A stretch of DNA of 20,183 nt from Alphaproteobacteria bacterium (GTDB lineage: Bacteria; Pseudomonadota; Alphaproteobacteria; Micavibrionales; UBA1664). The notes beneath the pieces were generated by a model. The model made no database searches and was not told the origin of the DNA. It saw nothing but the letters and a program-made list of their open reading frames with translations. Every line of letters begins with the position of its first letter. The first letter of the stretch is position 1. Positions 12,597 through 20,183 of the stretch are shown in pieces. The position numbers were made by a program, and so were the translations under genes. The stretch spans positions 1 to 20,183 of the forward strand of contig JAGWXJ010000021.1 in the NCBI GenBank assembly GCA_018969935.1, in the 5' to 3' direction.

Positions 12597-14291
12597 ATGA
12601 TTTCCGAAAAATACGGCGATATTTACTTTTCGGCACAGGACGGGCTTGCGGAAACGCGCCATGTTTTTTTGCAAGGGAATGGTTTGCCGCAAGCATGGGC
12701 CGATACGCCGCGCTTTTGCATTTGTGAAACGGGTTTCGGGACGGGCCTCAATTTTCTGGCGACATGGAAGCTGTTTTTCGATACCGCCAAGGCCGGGCAG
12801 CGGCTTGATTATATATCCATCGAGAAATATCCGCTGACGAAAGAGCAAATACGCGAGGCACTTTTGCCGTGGCGCGACGAGCTTGGCGTGTATCTGGATG
12901 CGATGCTTGCGCGGTACCCCATACGCGCACGCGGATTCCATCGCGTGGATGTCAGCGATACCGTAAGCCTGACGCTTGTGTTTGATGATGTGAAGATAGC
13001 CTTGCCGCAAATCGATGCATGCGTGGATGCGTGGTTTCTGGACGGGTTTGCACCTGCCAAAAACCCCGATATGTGGGAAGCGCCGCTGTACGAGCAGATG
13101 GCAAGGTTATCGTTTGAGGGTACGCGTTTTGCCAGCTTTACGGCTGCGGGTGCCGTGCGGCGCGGGTTGGCCGAGAATGGTTTTACAGTTGAGAAACTAA
13201 AGGGCTATGGGCGCAAGCGCGACATGATTGCGGGGCGTTATGCGCAGGCCAAGGCCAAAACCGTGGCACGAGTGCCGTGTGATGTGGCCGTGATTGGCGG
13301 CGGTATTGCCGGGCTTTCGGCTGCGTGGCATTTGCAACGGCAGGGTGCGCGCGTGGTTGTCTATGAAGCGGGCGCCGATGTGGCGCTTGGCGCTTCGGGC
13401 AACCGCCTCGGGATGGTGAACCCCAAGCTTACGGCGCAGGCATCACCGGTATCGGATTATTATGCGGGGGCGTATGCGTATGCGCTGCGCGTGCTTGCAG
13501 GTTTCGAGGACATTGATTTCAAGCCTTACGGTGCCCTGCATTTGCAGGTGAATGATGACAAGGCACGGCGTTTTGAAGGGTATTGCGAAAACCTTGGCTG
13601 GCACCATGACCACATGGCGCTGCTGGATGCCGCAGCGGCCAGCGAGGTTGCAGGCGTGCGCGTTGACGTGCCCTGCCTTTACTACCCCGATGCCGCAGCC
13701 GTGAGCCCTGCCAAATTTTGCAAAATGCTGGCAAGCAAGCTTGATGTGCGCACAAACACCAAGCTTGATGCCCTACCTGATGCCGATGCCGTTGTTGTTG
13801 CGAATGCCGACGGCGTGAAAGACTTTTTTGATTTGCCTGTTAGCCGTGTACGCGGGCAGGTGAGTTTGCTTGAGCCCACGGATGTATCGCGCAGGTTGCG
13901 CTGTAATCTTTCCTATGGCGGATACATATCGCCCGTGATTGTGGATGAGGGCTTGCATGTATGCGGGGCCACCTTCCAGCCGTGGGGCACCAGCCCCGAT
14001 GTGCTGGCGGAGGACCACACCCACAACATCCAGACATTGGCAAAAGCGTTACCTGTATTCGAGGGTGGGTTTACGGTAAACGGCGGACGAACAGGCTTCA
14101 GGACATCATCCAAAGACCGTTTGCCGATTGTGGGTGATTATGACGGCGCTTACCTGAGTGTGGCGCATGGCAGCCACGGTATCGTATCCGGCCTTATGGG
14201 CGGTGCCATGGCTGCAGCCACGCTTATGGGTGGGCCGATGCCTCTGGGGGCGGGAGCCCGCAAGGCCGTGTGCCCGCGCCGCTTTAGGTGA
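12597..14291 (+). CDS. mnmC: Bifunctional tRNA wobble-uridine modification protein MnmC
   Basis: MnmC completes 5-methylaminomethyl-(2-thio)uridine at position 34 of certain tRNAs. The FAD domain removes the carboxymethyl group and the methyltransferase domain methylates the product with SAM. Residues 1-217 are the methyltransferase domain (ETGFGTGLNFL at 44-54 for SAM; WFLDGFAPAKNPDMW at 146-160; RDMIAGRY at 208-215). Residues about 228 to 548 are the FAD oxidoreductase (VIGGGIAGLSAAWHL at 232-246; GASGNRLGMVNPK; near the end SKDRLPIVGDYDG and AHGSHGI). The total of 564 is shorter than the 668 of E. coli MnmC, but both domains are complete. Its ATG follows the upstream TAA with no base between, so translation is probably coupled. 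Confidence 0.95.
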   Translation: MISEKYGDIYFSAQDGLAETRHVFLQGNGLPQAWADTPRFCICETGFGTGLNFLATWKLFFDTAKAGQRLDYISIEKYPLTKEQIREALLPWRDELGVYLDAMLARYPIRARGFHRVDVSDTVSLTLVFDDVKIALPQIDACVDAWFLDGFAPAKNPDMWEAPLYEQMARLSFEGTRFASFTAAGAVRRGLAENGFTVEKLKGYGRKRDMIAGRYAQAKAKTVARVPCDVAVIGGGIAGLSAAWHLQRQGARVVVYEAGADVALGASGNRLGMVNPKLTAQASPVSDYYAGAYAYALRVLAGFEDIDFKPYGALHLQVNDDKARRFEGYCENLGWHHDHMALLDAAAASEVAGVRVDVPCLYYPDAAAVSPAKFCKMLASKLDVRTNTKLDALPDADAVVVANADGVKDFFDLPVSRVRGQVSLLEPTDVSRRLRCNLSYGGYISPVIVDEGLHVCGATFQPWGTSPDVLAEDHTHNIQTLAKALPVFEGGFTVNGGRTGFRTSSKDRLPIVGDYDGAYLSVAHGSHGIVSGLMGGAMAAATLMGGPMPLGAGARKAVCPRRFR

Positions 14292-14320
14292 TTGCAAGAA
14301 TAAGCAAACAAATTTAGACT
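14292..14320 (+). promoter_or_regulatory. Candidate promoter of the AMIN lipoprotein gene
   Basis: TTGCAA (14292-14297), 17 bases, TAGACT (14315-14320); each box matches four of six consensus bases. It begins right after the mnmC stop codon and would give a 40-base leader with CAGG near 14357-14360. Confidence 0.35.
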
Positions 14321-14366
14321 GTTAGTAGTATTGATTCTCTGCCAACCGTCCGGTTTCAGGTATTTC

Positions 14367-15287
14367 ATGACGTTTATGCGACGCGCGCCCATTCGCTTCA
14401 GCTTGCTGTTGATGGTAACGGCCGCATCCATTTCCCTTGCTGCCTGCACCGGCCGCGACGAGCAACTTGAGCGCGACCTTGCCGCGCCTTCGCGAGTTGA
14501 CGTGCTTTCGCCGCCGATGTCGCCCGACCCTTCGGAGATGCACCCTGCGCTGCAAATCGCGCGTTCCCGCGGGCTCAAGACCAACGTTTACTTCAATGAA
14601 GAATTGCAACAGGCGGTTGCCCGCCTGCACGGCATGGAAGAAACACTGGGCCGCCTGCAATCGGACCTGCAGGGCACGGCCATGGCCATGCAGCGCGTCG
14701 AGATGATGCGCCAAGAAGTCGAGGCGCTTAACATCAAGATCCAAGGGATACAGGAGCGCCTGCTTTATGCCGGCCCCGCGCTTGCACCAGCACCCGCAGC
14801 GGAAGCCGTTGTTACAGAAACGGTTACGACACCTGCGCCTGAAACTGTTGCCGGCGATACGGTGATGCCCGAGAAAACCGCATCGGGCCAGATTTCCAAA
14901 CCTGTTGTCGATGAAGCGCCTGCCAAAAAGGCCGACAAGGCAGCCGCGCCTGCACCAAAAGGTGACGGTGTTGCTGGCGTGCGCATTGGCGTACACCCTG
15001 ACCGCGTGCGCATTGTGCTGGATGTGAACGGGCCAACCAAATTTACAAGCAACGTTGATAACGGTGAAAAATTGCTGACCGTCGAGCTGCCTTCCACCAC
15101 GTGGTCGGCACCCAAGACGCAGGCATTCAAAGGATTGCCGGTTGTTGATTCCTACATGGCCCAGAGCGAGGGCAAAGGCACCGTTGTAGCCTTTACGCTG
15201 AAGGGCGATACCAAGGTGCTTGATGCCAAGACAATCAAAGGCGAGGCCGGCAAGCCTAGCCGTATTGTCATCGATCTTTCCAAGTAA
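14367..15287 (+). CDS. Lipoprotein with coiled coil and C-terminal AMIN domain
   Basis: The ATG at 14367 has CAGG six bases upstream and puts a lipoprotein signal peptide at the N-terminus (MTFMRRAPIRF...SLAAC, lipidated Cys27). A Pro-rich stretch is followed by a likely coiled coil at about 79-134 (LQQAVARLHGMEETLGRLQ...EALNIKIQGIQERL), then an Ala/Pro/Thr/Lys-rich linker. Residues about 203-306 resemble an AMIN domain: VRIGVHPDRVRIVLDVNGPTKF, TVELPSTTW, VVAFTLKGDTKVLD, SRIVIDLSK. AMIN domains occur in periplasmic amidases, secretins and related proteins and locate them at the envelope or septum. No amidase or other catalytic domain is attached, so I infer an envelope scaffold or adaptor. 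The 3' end overlaps the opposing dehydrogenase gene by 20 bases. Confidence 0.83.
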   Translation: MTFMRRAPIRFSLLLMVTAASISLAACTGRDEQLERDLAAPSRVDVLSPPMSPDPSEMHPALQIARSRGLKTNVYFNEELQQAVARLHGMEETLGRLQSDLQGTAMAMQRVEMMRQEVEALNIKIQGIQERLLYAGPALAPAPAAEAVVTETVTTPAPETVAGDTVMPEKTASGQISKPVVDEAPAKKADKAAAPAPKGDGVAGVRIGVHPDRVRIVLDVNGPTKFTSNVDNGEKLLTVELPSTTWSAPKTQAFKGLPVVDSYMAQSEGKGTVVAFTLKGDTKVLDAKTIKGEAGKPSRIVIDLSK

Positions 15288-16482
15288 CGATTTTTTTGAG
15301 GGCGATGTATAAGGCGGCCTCGTAAGGTTCGACGCCCAGATTTTGCGCCATATCCAGCATGGTTTTTACGTTGGCGGCTATCCGATCACGCGTCAGCTGT
15401 TTTGCTTCCTCGGCTTTTGCGCGGGTGCGGGCGTTTTCCTCGACCGATACTTTTGAAGTCAGTTCCACATAGGCCGCGATAATACCGCCAGGGTTTGCAA
15501 TGAAATCAGGCACCAAGGTTACGCCGCGTGCATACAGGGCCTGCTGCGCCGTACGCGAGGTCGGGTTGTTTGCGCCTTCCACAACGTAGGCGCATTGTAG
15601 CGTGTTTACGTTTGTATCATCGATGACATCCTGCAAGGCTGCGGGGAAGAGCACGGTACAAGGGGCTGACAGGACAGCGGCGGGGTTTTCATTGTGGTGT
15701 GCGCCTGATGCGTTCAGCAGCGATTTCGCTTCATCGAATGCGCCGTGGGAGAGGGCCTGAACAAGGGGCTGTGAAGGGGTATGGATGGACCATGTGCCGC
15801 CGAGGCGGGGGTCTGACACGGCCACGAGCTTGCCGCCGTATTCACTGAAGTAGCGTATGATGGCCGCGCCCATGGCGCCTGCGCCCTGTACCGCAAAGGG
15901 CGTGCCTTGAACGCTTTTGCCCGCGTGTTCCAATGCGGCTTTGGCAGCGACGGCCACGCCCAGGCCTGCAATGCCTTCGCGGTCGTAATCGGTGCCACCC
16001 ATGGAAAGGGGTTTGCCTGTAAAGCACTGTGTGGATTTAAGTTCGTCACAGGCCCAGACAGGATGTTCTGGCCTGCCGCCTATATCGAAGCCGAAGCCGC
16101 CGAATGGCCCGCCGTTTTCACGCAGATAGGGTTTGCACAGAGTGACAAAGCGGCGGTATGTGCGTTCGGAATCCGGTGCATCCGATACGGCTTTGAGGCC
16201 CGATTTTGCGCCGCCCATGGGCAGGCCAGCCGCCGCGTTTTTGAGGGCCATGCGCTTTGCGAGCATGCGGATTTCATCCAGCGATACTGTTGGCGTGACC
16301 CGTGTGCCGCCTTTGCCGCTGTAATGCAAGGGGCCGCCCAAGCTGATGCCCGTGTTGTAGACGACGATATAGCCTTCGAGGCCCAGCGACGGGTCACGCA
16401 CGGTGACTTCAAGTTCAGGCGCCAATGCATCGAAGCGTTTTTTGAGGTCTGCGAGTTCGGCCTCGAAGGTCGCCTTGTCCAT
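15268..16482 (-). CDS. Divergent Glu/Leu/Phe/Val-type amino acid dehydrogenase
   Basis: The 404-residue protein belongs to the NAD(P)-dependent oxidative deaminases (glutamate dehydrogenase superfamily). The substrate domain shows GGTRVTPTVSLDEIRMLAKRM, Lys81 in ALKNAA, Lys93 in PMGGAKSGL, and a likely catalytic Asp133 in GFDIGG. The Rossmann domain has VQGAGAMG (198-205), and GANNPTS and DFIANPGGIIAAYVE are conserved. Two family motifs differ: the usual PAPDVGT is FGFDIGG, and the usual ATGRGV is REGIAGLGV. Substrate and cofactor preference are therefore uncertain; glutamate is the default guess. It starts one base after the DUF3137 stop on the same strand, with GGGG as a possible ribosome site about eight bases upstream. 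Confidence 0.87.
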   Translation of the reverse strand: MDKATFEAELADLKKRFDALAPELEVTVRDPSLGLEGYIVVYNTGISLGGPLHYSGKGGTRVTPTVSLDEIRMLAKRMALKNAAAGLPMGGAKSGLKAVSDAPDSERTYRRFVTLCKPYLRENGGPFGGFGFDIGGRPEHPVWACDELKSTQCFTGKPLSMGGTDYDREGIAGLGVAVAAKAALEHAGKSVQGTPFAVQGAGAMGAAIIRYFSEYGGKLVAVSDPRLGGTWSIHTPSQPLVQALSHGAFDEAKSLLNASGAHHNENPAAVLSAPCTVLFPAALQDVIDDTNVNTLQCAYVVEGANNPTSRTAQQALYARGVTLVPDFIANPGGIIAAYVELTSKVSVEENARTRAKAEEAKQLTRDRIAANVKTMLDMAQNLGVEPYEAALYIALKKIVTWKDR

Positions 16483-16483
16483 G

Positions 16484-17524
16484 CTAGAGCCCCGTTTTTT
16501 CGTTGAGCTTGAGGGTGTCGATGATGTTGAAGAAGGCGTGCATTTCCTCCAGCACCGTATTGATTTCGGGGATGAAGGTGGCGGGCTTGAAGATGGACGA
16601 TGCCTCGAAATAATTTTTGCCCGTGGGGATCATGATCAGCAGCTTGTGATCGTAGAAGCTGGCTTGCAGGCCTTTTGCATCAAAGAGAGTGACAAGCTTG
16701 AGCAGCCTGTCCATGAAACTGGTGGTCAGAAGGTAGCGGCTTTCGACCTGATCATCGCCGAATACCTCGAACTGTTTTTCGAACAACGGGTCCTCGAGCC
16801 TGATGCGTTCCATGGACTGGAAGCCGTTTGCGGCCCAATTCATGAAGCCGTAATCACGCTTGATAAGCGTACGCCCCTTGAATTTCTTGTTGGAACCAAG
16901 ACAGACCAAAACGCCCTGAAAAACCGTGACCGTACGGCGGTTTTTGCCCGAGCCTTCGGTGCGGGTGAGTTTGCTTTCGTGGATTTGCAAGGGGACGCCC
17001 TTGTAGTCACCGCGCACGTAATCGCCTTTATGTTCTGTATCGTAGGAGGGGATGAGGCTGGATTCATCGAAGTCGCGGGCGCTGACGGGGCTTTTTTCGC
17101 TATGGACCCAGTTGCCCTGAAAAAAGCCGAATATGCGCGGGTATATCTTCTGCTTCACGGATGTTTTGAAGGCCTGAATGGGGGAAGCACACCAAGCGCT
17201 GATGCCTGCCAAGGCGAGTGCCATGGCGATGAGGGGGAAGGTGGGGTCCGTTTCCTCGAACATGGAAGGGAGCTTGAAAAACGCCAGCCAGATACCGAAG
17301 CACACAAGGCCGATGCCGAGTGGAATGGCCATAAGGACGCGCGTACGGAAATCCTTAAGCGCCTCGATACGTGACCTTTCAAACTCCACGACCTGCGGCA
17401 GGATCTGTGCGCGGTAGTAGGGCATAAAATCGCTGCCCGTATTGTAAAAGCTGGCGTTTGCGACGTCTTCATCCTTCAAGCGAAGGGTTTGGCGAGCAAC
17501 CAAAAGCCTTAGAAATGCGAACAT
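16484..17524 (-). CDS. DUF3137 membrane protein, LemA partner
   Basis: I recognise this as a DUF3137 protein by sequence and by its position directly after lemA, its most frequent neighbour. The 346 residues start with a cytoplasmic helical part (YYRAQILPQVVEFERSRI). Two adjacent membrane segments follow at about 63-83 (VLMAIPLGIGLVCFGIWLAFF) and 95-115 (FPLIAMALALAGISAWC). The long C-terminal soluble domain holds DYVRGDYKGVPLQIHESKL, TVFQGVLV and LKGKTLI-like FKGRTLIKRDYG. The function is unknown; other family members occur with LemA in membrane-linked two-gene units. The ATG at 17524 is three bases after the lemA stop and has no clear ribosome site, which suggests coupling; an internal ATG at codon 34 exists but would cut a conserved region. 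Confidence 0.87.
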   Translation of the reverse strand: MFAFLRLLVARQTLRLKDEDVANASFYNTGSDFMPYYRAQILPQVVEFERSRIEALKDFRTRVLMAIPLGIGLVCFGIWLAFFKLPSMFEETDPTFPLIAMALALAGISAWCASPIQAFKTSVKQKIYPRIFGFFQGNWVHSEKSPVSARDFDESSLIPSYDTEHKGDYVRGDYKGVPLQIHESKLTRTEGSGKNRRTVTVFQGVLVCLGSNKKFKGRTLIKRDYGFMNWAANGFQSMERIRLEDPLFEKQFEVFGDDQVESRYLLTTSFMDRLLKLVTLFDAKGLQASFYDHKLLIMIPTGKNYFEASSIFKPATFIPEINTVLEEMHAFFNIIDTLKLNEKTGL

Positions 17525-17527
17525 GCT

Positions 17528-18106
17528 TTATTTGAGGTACTGCGATGCATCGACAGCGGCGCGTGCGGCTTCCTCGGCTTCAAAGAAGGGCATTGCCTTG
17601 ACGCCTGCCATACCCGCGATGATATTGCCGGGGAATATTTCAACGGCGTTATTCAGCTCGGTTACGGAGGAGTTGTAGAAGCGGCGGGCGGCCGTGATTT
17701 GTGCCTCCACCTCGTTGTAGGTTTGCATGGCCTGAAGCATGGTCTGGTCGGATTTCAGGGTCGGGTAATTCTCGACGTTCATCATCAGGGTGCCCATTTT
17801 TCCAGAGAGGGCGCCTGCAGCCTTGAGGTGGGCCTGTACGGAGGCTGCGTCATTCTTATCATAAGGCTGGGAGGCGTTTTCGCGCAGGGCGGTAATTTCG
17901 GTAAGCAGCGATTTCTCGTGCTCCATGAACTTGTTGGCGATTTTGAGGATGTTCGGCACCAGATCAAGACGCTGCTTGAGTTGAACATCGATGGTGGACA
18001 GGGCTTCGAGCGCGCGGTTCTTTTTGCCGATAAGGCCGACATACCATGCATACATAATGACAAGTGGTATACCTACAACCAGAAGCAAGATCAGAGTGCC
18101 GTTCAT
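17528..18106 (-). CDS. lemA: LemA family protein
   Basis: The 192 residues are a full LemA protein: one N-terminal membrane helix (about 4-24, LILLLVVGIPLVIMYAWYVGL) and a long helical bundle. Typical blocks are NRALEALSTIDVQLKQRLDLVPNIL, MMNVENYPTLKSDQTMLQAMQTYNEVEAQITAARRFYN, VTELNNAVEIFPGNIIA and FFEAEEAARAAVDASQYLK. The protein should be anchored in the inner membrane. The biochemical role of the family is not settled. AAGGA about nine bases before the ATG supports the start. It lies 25 bases after the histidine kinase stop and three bases before the DUF3137 gene, so all are probably transcribed together. Confidence 0.95.
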   Translation of the reverse strand: MNGTLILLLVVGIPLVIMYAWYVGLIGKKNRALEALSTIDVQLKQRLDLVPNILKIANKFMEHEKSLLTEITALRENASQPYDKNDAASVQAHLKAAGALSGKMGTLMMNVENYPTLKSDQTMLQAMQTYNEVEAQITAARRFYNSSVTELNNAVEIFPGNIIAGMAGVKAMPFFEAEEAARAAVDASQYLK

Positions 18107-18131
18107 GTGCGTGGGTCCTTATGTTTTATGT

Positions 18132-20183
18132 TCAGGATTCTTTGTAATGGCCGTCTTTTTTGAGAAGGCCGACAATCATCTCATATTCGGAGCGGAGGCG
18201 CGATACCTTGGTTGAGCGCGTCAATGCCGTGGCATTTGCCATGCTTTGGGCCTTGGCGCACATGTCACGCAGCTTGGTGGCGCCGACGCTGCCGGCGGTG
18301 CCCTTGAGGGCGTGCGCTTCCTCTACCCACTGTTCGTTTGGCCCGTCAACGCACAGGCTTTCAAGCGCAGCCAGCTGCGCGGAGGCTTGGGATACGAACA
18401 TCGAGATAATCTCGCGTTCGAAATCGGCATCGCCCATGCTGTTTGCCTTGAGGTTCGTGAGGTCGTAGGGCGGGGCCATATCCATCTGTTCCTCCGTCAT
18501 TTTCACGGGGGCTGCGGGTGCCTGATAGTTGAAGTTGATCCAAGGGGAGAGAACTTTTTTGAAATTGCCGATGTCGATCGGTTTGCTGATATAGCCGGTC
18601 ATGCCGCAGGCTAGGCAGCGTTGTTCATCCTCGGGCATGGCGTTGGCTGTCATGGCCACAATCGGCACCGAGCGGCGGATGGGATCATCAAGGTTGCGTA
18701 TGGCTATGGTTGCATCGTAGCCGTTCATTTCAGGCATGTGGCAATCCATCAGAACCAGATCATAGCTATTCAGATTAAGCTCGTTTACGGCGTCCTTGCC
18801 GTTTTCTACGAGGGTGTAGTTGAGCATACCAAGGTTTTTGGCCAGCTTCCTGATGAAGGTCTGGTTCATCGGGTGGTCTTCAGCCATAAGGATGCGGGCT
18901 TCGTTGACGGGGATGCCCGTTGTCGGTGCGGCGCTGGCATCAAGGTGTGTATCGGCGCGTTTGATTTTCGCTAGTTCTTCCTCCGGCGCGATTTCAAACG
19001 GGATTGTGAAGGAGAACACCGAACCTTTGCCGTATTCGCTGGTCACGTATATTTCACCGCCCATGAGCTGAATGAGCTCACGCGTGATGGTGAGGCCAAG
19101 GCCTGTGCCGCCGTATTTGCGTGTTGTGGAGTTGTCGGCCTGCGAGAATTTTTCGAAGATGGTTTCGAGTTTACCTTGCGGGATACCGATACCTGTATCT
19201 TCTACTTCCACTGTCAGGTTCAGGCGGCTTTCGCGCGTTTTGATAGTGCGGACGTAAATTTTGATGCTGCCTCTTTCCGTGTACCGGATGGCGTTGCTGA
19301 CAAGATTTGTCACGATGCGGCAGAAGCGCATGGCATCCCCAAAAACCACGGCCTTGTCGCCTATGACCTCGATTGAAAGATCGAGGTCTTTTTGCGTGGC
19401 TAGCGGTTTTAATGCCTGTACGGTGTGGCGAACTTCACGGAAGGCGTCGAAGGCCAGATATTCAAGCTGGATCTGGCCTGCTTCCATTTTGGAAACATCC
19501 AGAATGTCGTTCACGATTTGCAGGAGGTTGTCAGCGGAGCGTTTGATGCTGTCGAACATCTCCATCTGTTCGGAGTCCATTTTCTGGGACTGCAAAAGCT
19601 GGGTCATGCCGATGACGCTGTTAAGCGGTGTACGCAATTCGTGCGACATGTTTGCGAAGAAATCGGTTTTCACCTTGATTGCTTCCTCGGCCTGTTCTTT
19701 TGCCTTTTTGAGCGCGCGATAGGATTCAGAGAGAGAGATAGCGAGGATGTTGAAGCTTTGGACAATGTCGCCAACCTCGTTTTCACGCAGGAGATAGGGA
19801 TCGGAAATGGGGCGCATGGACACAAGGAACTCGCCCATGGCGACCTTGAAGCGGCGGAGAGGCTCCAGAAGAATTTGCAGCGAGAGGTGGCTGGCCAGAA
19901 GAATGGCGATGGAAAGTATGCCAAAGACCGTGATGATACGCTGCAGAATATCGGCAATCTGGTATTTGACGTTGGCAACGGTTGCGCACACTTCCAGTGT
20001 GCCTATGGATTTAAGCCCGCTGCCTTTGTCGGTAGGGTCATCAAAAAAAACCGTTTCTGAGATCAGTGTCTGATCAGTGCCGAAGGTATTGGGGAAGCCA
20101 AGTTCGGCAAAAACCTTGCCTTCGTCATCCAGCGCACGCGCGCCGCAGAAAATATCGTTTTGGGAGAGTGCGCGCAGGTTGGC
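18132..20183 (-). CDS. Hybrid histidine kinase (sensor, HAMP, HisKA, HATPase, REC, HPt), N-terminus beyond window
   Basis: The frame stays open to the window edge, so 683 residues are visible and the true start lies outside; the GTG at 19991 is internal. Residues 1 to about 80 (SQNDIFCGARALDDEGKVFAE...LKSIGTLEVC) look like a periplasmic CHASE-type sensor. A membrane helix follows at about 83-104, a HAMP-like region to about 160 and a short coiled coil. The phosphorylated His181 lies in FFANMSHELRTPLN; ATP-binding boxes are VSNAIRYT, DTGIGIP and GGTGLGL. A receiver domain has Asp480 in LMDCHMPEMNG, and a C-terminal HPt domain has His624 in EEAHALKGTAGSVGA. All phosphorelay residues are intact. 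No separate response regulator is nearby, so the output partner is unknown. It is the first visible gene of the lemA cluster. Confidence 0.94.
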   Translation of the reverse strand, partial: ANLRALSQNDIFCGARALDDEGKVFAELGFPNTFGTDQTLISETVFFDDPTDKGSGLKSIGTLEVCATVANVKYQIADILQRIITVFGILSIAILLASHLSLQILLEPLRRFKVAMGEFLVSMRPISDPYLLRENEVGDIVQSFNILAISLSESYRALKKAKEQAEEAIKVKTDFFANMSHELRTPLNSVIGMTQLLQSQKMDSEQMEMFDSIKRSADNLLQIVNDILDVSKMEAGQIQLEYLAFDAFREVRHTVQALKPLATQKDLDLSIEVIGDKAVVFGDAMRFCRIVTNLVSNAIRYTERGSIKIYVRTIKTRESRLNLTVEVEDTGIGIPQGKLETIFEKFSQADNSTTRKYGGTGLGLTITRELIQLMGGEIYVTSEYGKGSVFSFTIPFEIAPEEELAKIKRADTHLDASAAPTTGIPVNEARILMAEDHPMNQTFIRKLAKNLGMLNYTLVENGKDAVNELNLNSYDLVLMDCHMPEMNGYDATIAIRNLDDPIRRSVPIVAMTANAMPEDEQRCLACGMTGYISKPIDIGNFKKVLSPWINFNYQAPAAPVKMTEEQMDMAPPYDLTNLKANSMGDADFEREIISMFVSQASAQLAALESLCVDGPNEQWVEEAHALKGTAGSVGATKLRDMCAKAQSMANATALTRSTKVSRLRSEYEMIVGLLKKDGHYKES

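Noticed and set aside
16403..17374. 323-codon plus-strand open frame opposite DUF3137
   Set aside because: The minus-strand product shows a clear family and operon spacing. The plus frame has no recognisable motif and would span a gene boundary.
19989..19991. GTG as start codon of the histidine kinase
   Set aside because: The same frame continues without a stop to the window edge and encodes the sensor domain upstream, so this codon is an internal valine.

Overview
The window looks like chromosomal DNA of an alphaproteobacterium. It carries a C4-pathway 5-aminolevulinate synthase (hemA), an rplM-rpsI operon whose S9 has an Ala/Lys-rich N-terminal extension, a class I polyhydroxyalkanoate synthase, and a GC-rich, gene-dense layout with many convergent and divergent pairs. 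I cannot place it below class level; a Rhodospirillales- or Micavibrio-like lineage is only a guess. There are no tRNA or rRNA genes, insertion sequences or CRISPR arrays, and no stretch above 300 bases lacks a gene.

Layout. Bases 1-1503 (minus): the start of an RlpA-like secreted protein (cut by the window edge) downstream of a MetY-type O-acetylhomoserine sulfhydrylase. Bases 1737-2748 (plus): rplM-rpsI, closed by a strong terminator that is shared with a small unknown gene (2885-3157, minus). Bases 3260-4803: a gamma-carbonic anhydrase converging, with interlocked stop codons, on an unrecognised 343-residue protein. Bases 4875-6677 (minus): phaC. Bases 6777-8580 (plus): a proline-rich lipoprotein followed after 1 base by a homoserine dehydrogenase lacking its ACT domain. 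Bases 8694-10867: divergent hemA and a ribokinase-family sugar kinase. Bases 10877-11059 (minus): a small YjfB-like putative motility protein. Bases 11204-12085 (plus): an apparent DUF433-DUF5615 (antitoxin-like plus PIN-like) fusion. Bases 12147-14291 (plus): a PF06262-like 'metallopeptidase' whose HExxH is degenerate, abutting mnmC. Bases 14367-15287 (plus): a coiled-coil/AMIN-domain lipoprotein. Bases 15268-20183 (minus): a hybrid histidine kinase (cut by the window edge), lemA, a DUF3137 membrane protein and a divergent Glu/Leu/Phe/Val-type dehydrogenase, in what looks like one transcription unit.

How the genes fit together. Homoserine dehydrogenase makes homoserine, and MetY uses O-acetylhomoserine for homocysteine; they are about 6 kb apart and not in one operon. 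MnmC modifies the tRNA wobble uridine. The RlpA-like protein, the two lipoproteins and LemA-DUF3137 are cell-envelope functions. No single defence or biosynthetic island is visible. The most unusual items are the DUF433-DUF5615 fusion with a basic C-terminal extension, the apparently dead zincin translationally abutted to mnmC, the ACT-less homoserine dehydrogenase, the kinase-LemA-DUF3137-dehydrogenase unit, and a repeat found after two plus-strand genes in convergent gene pairs.
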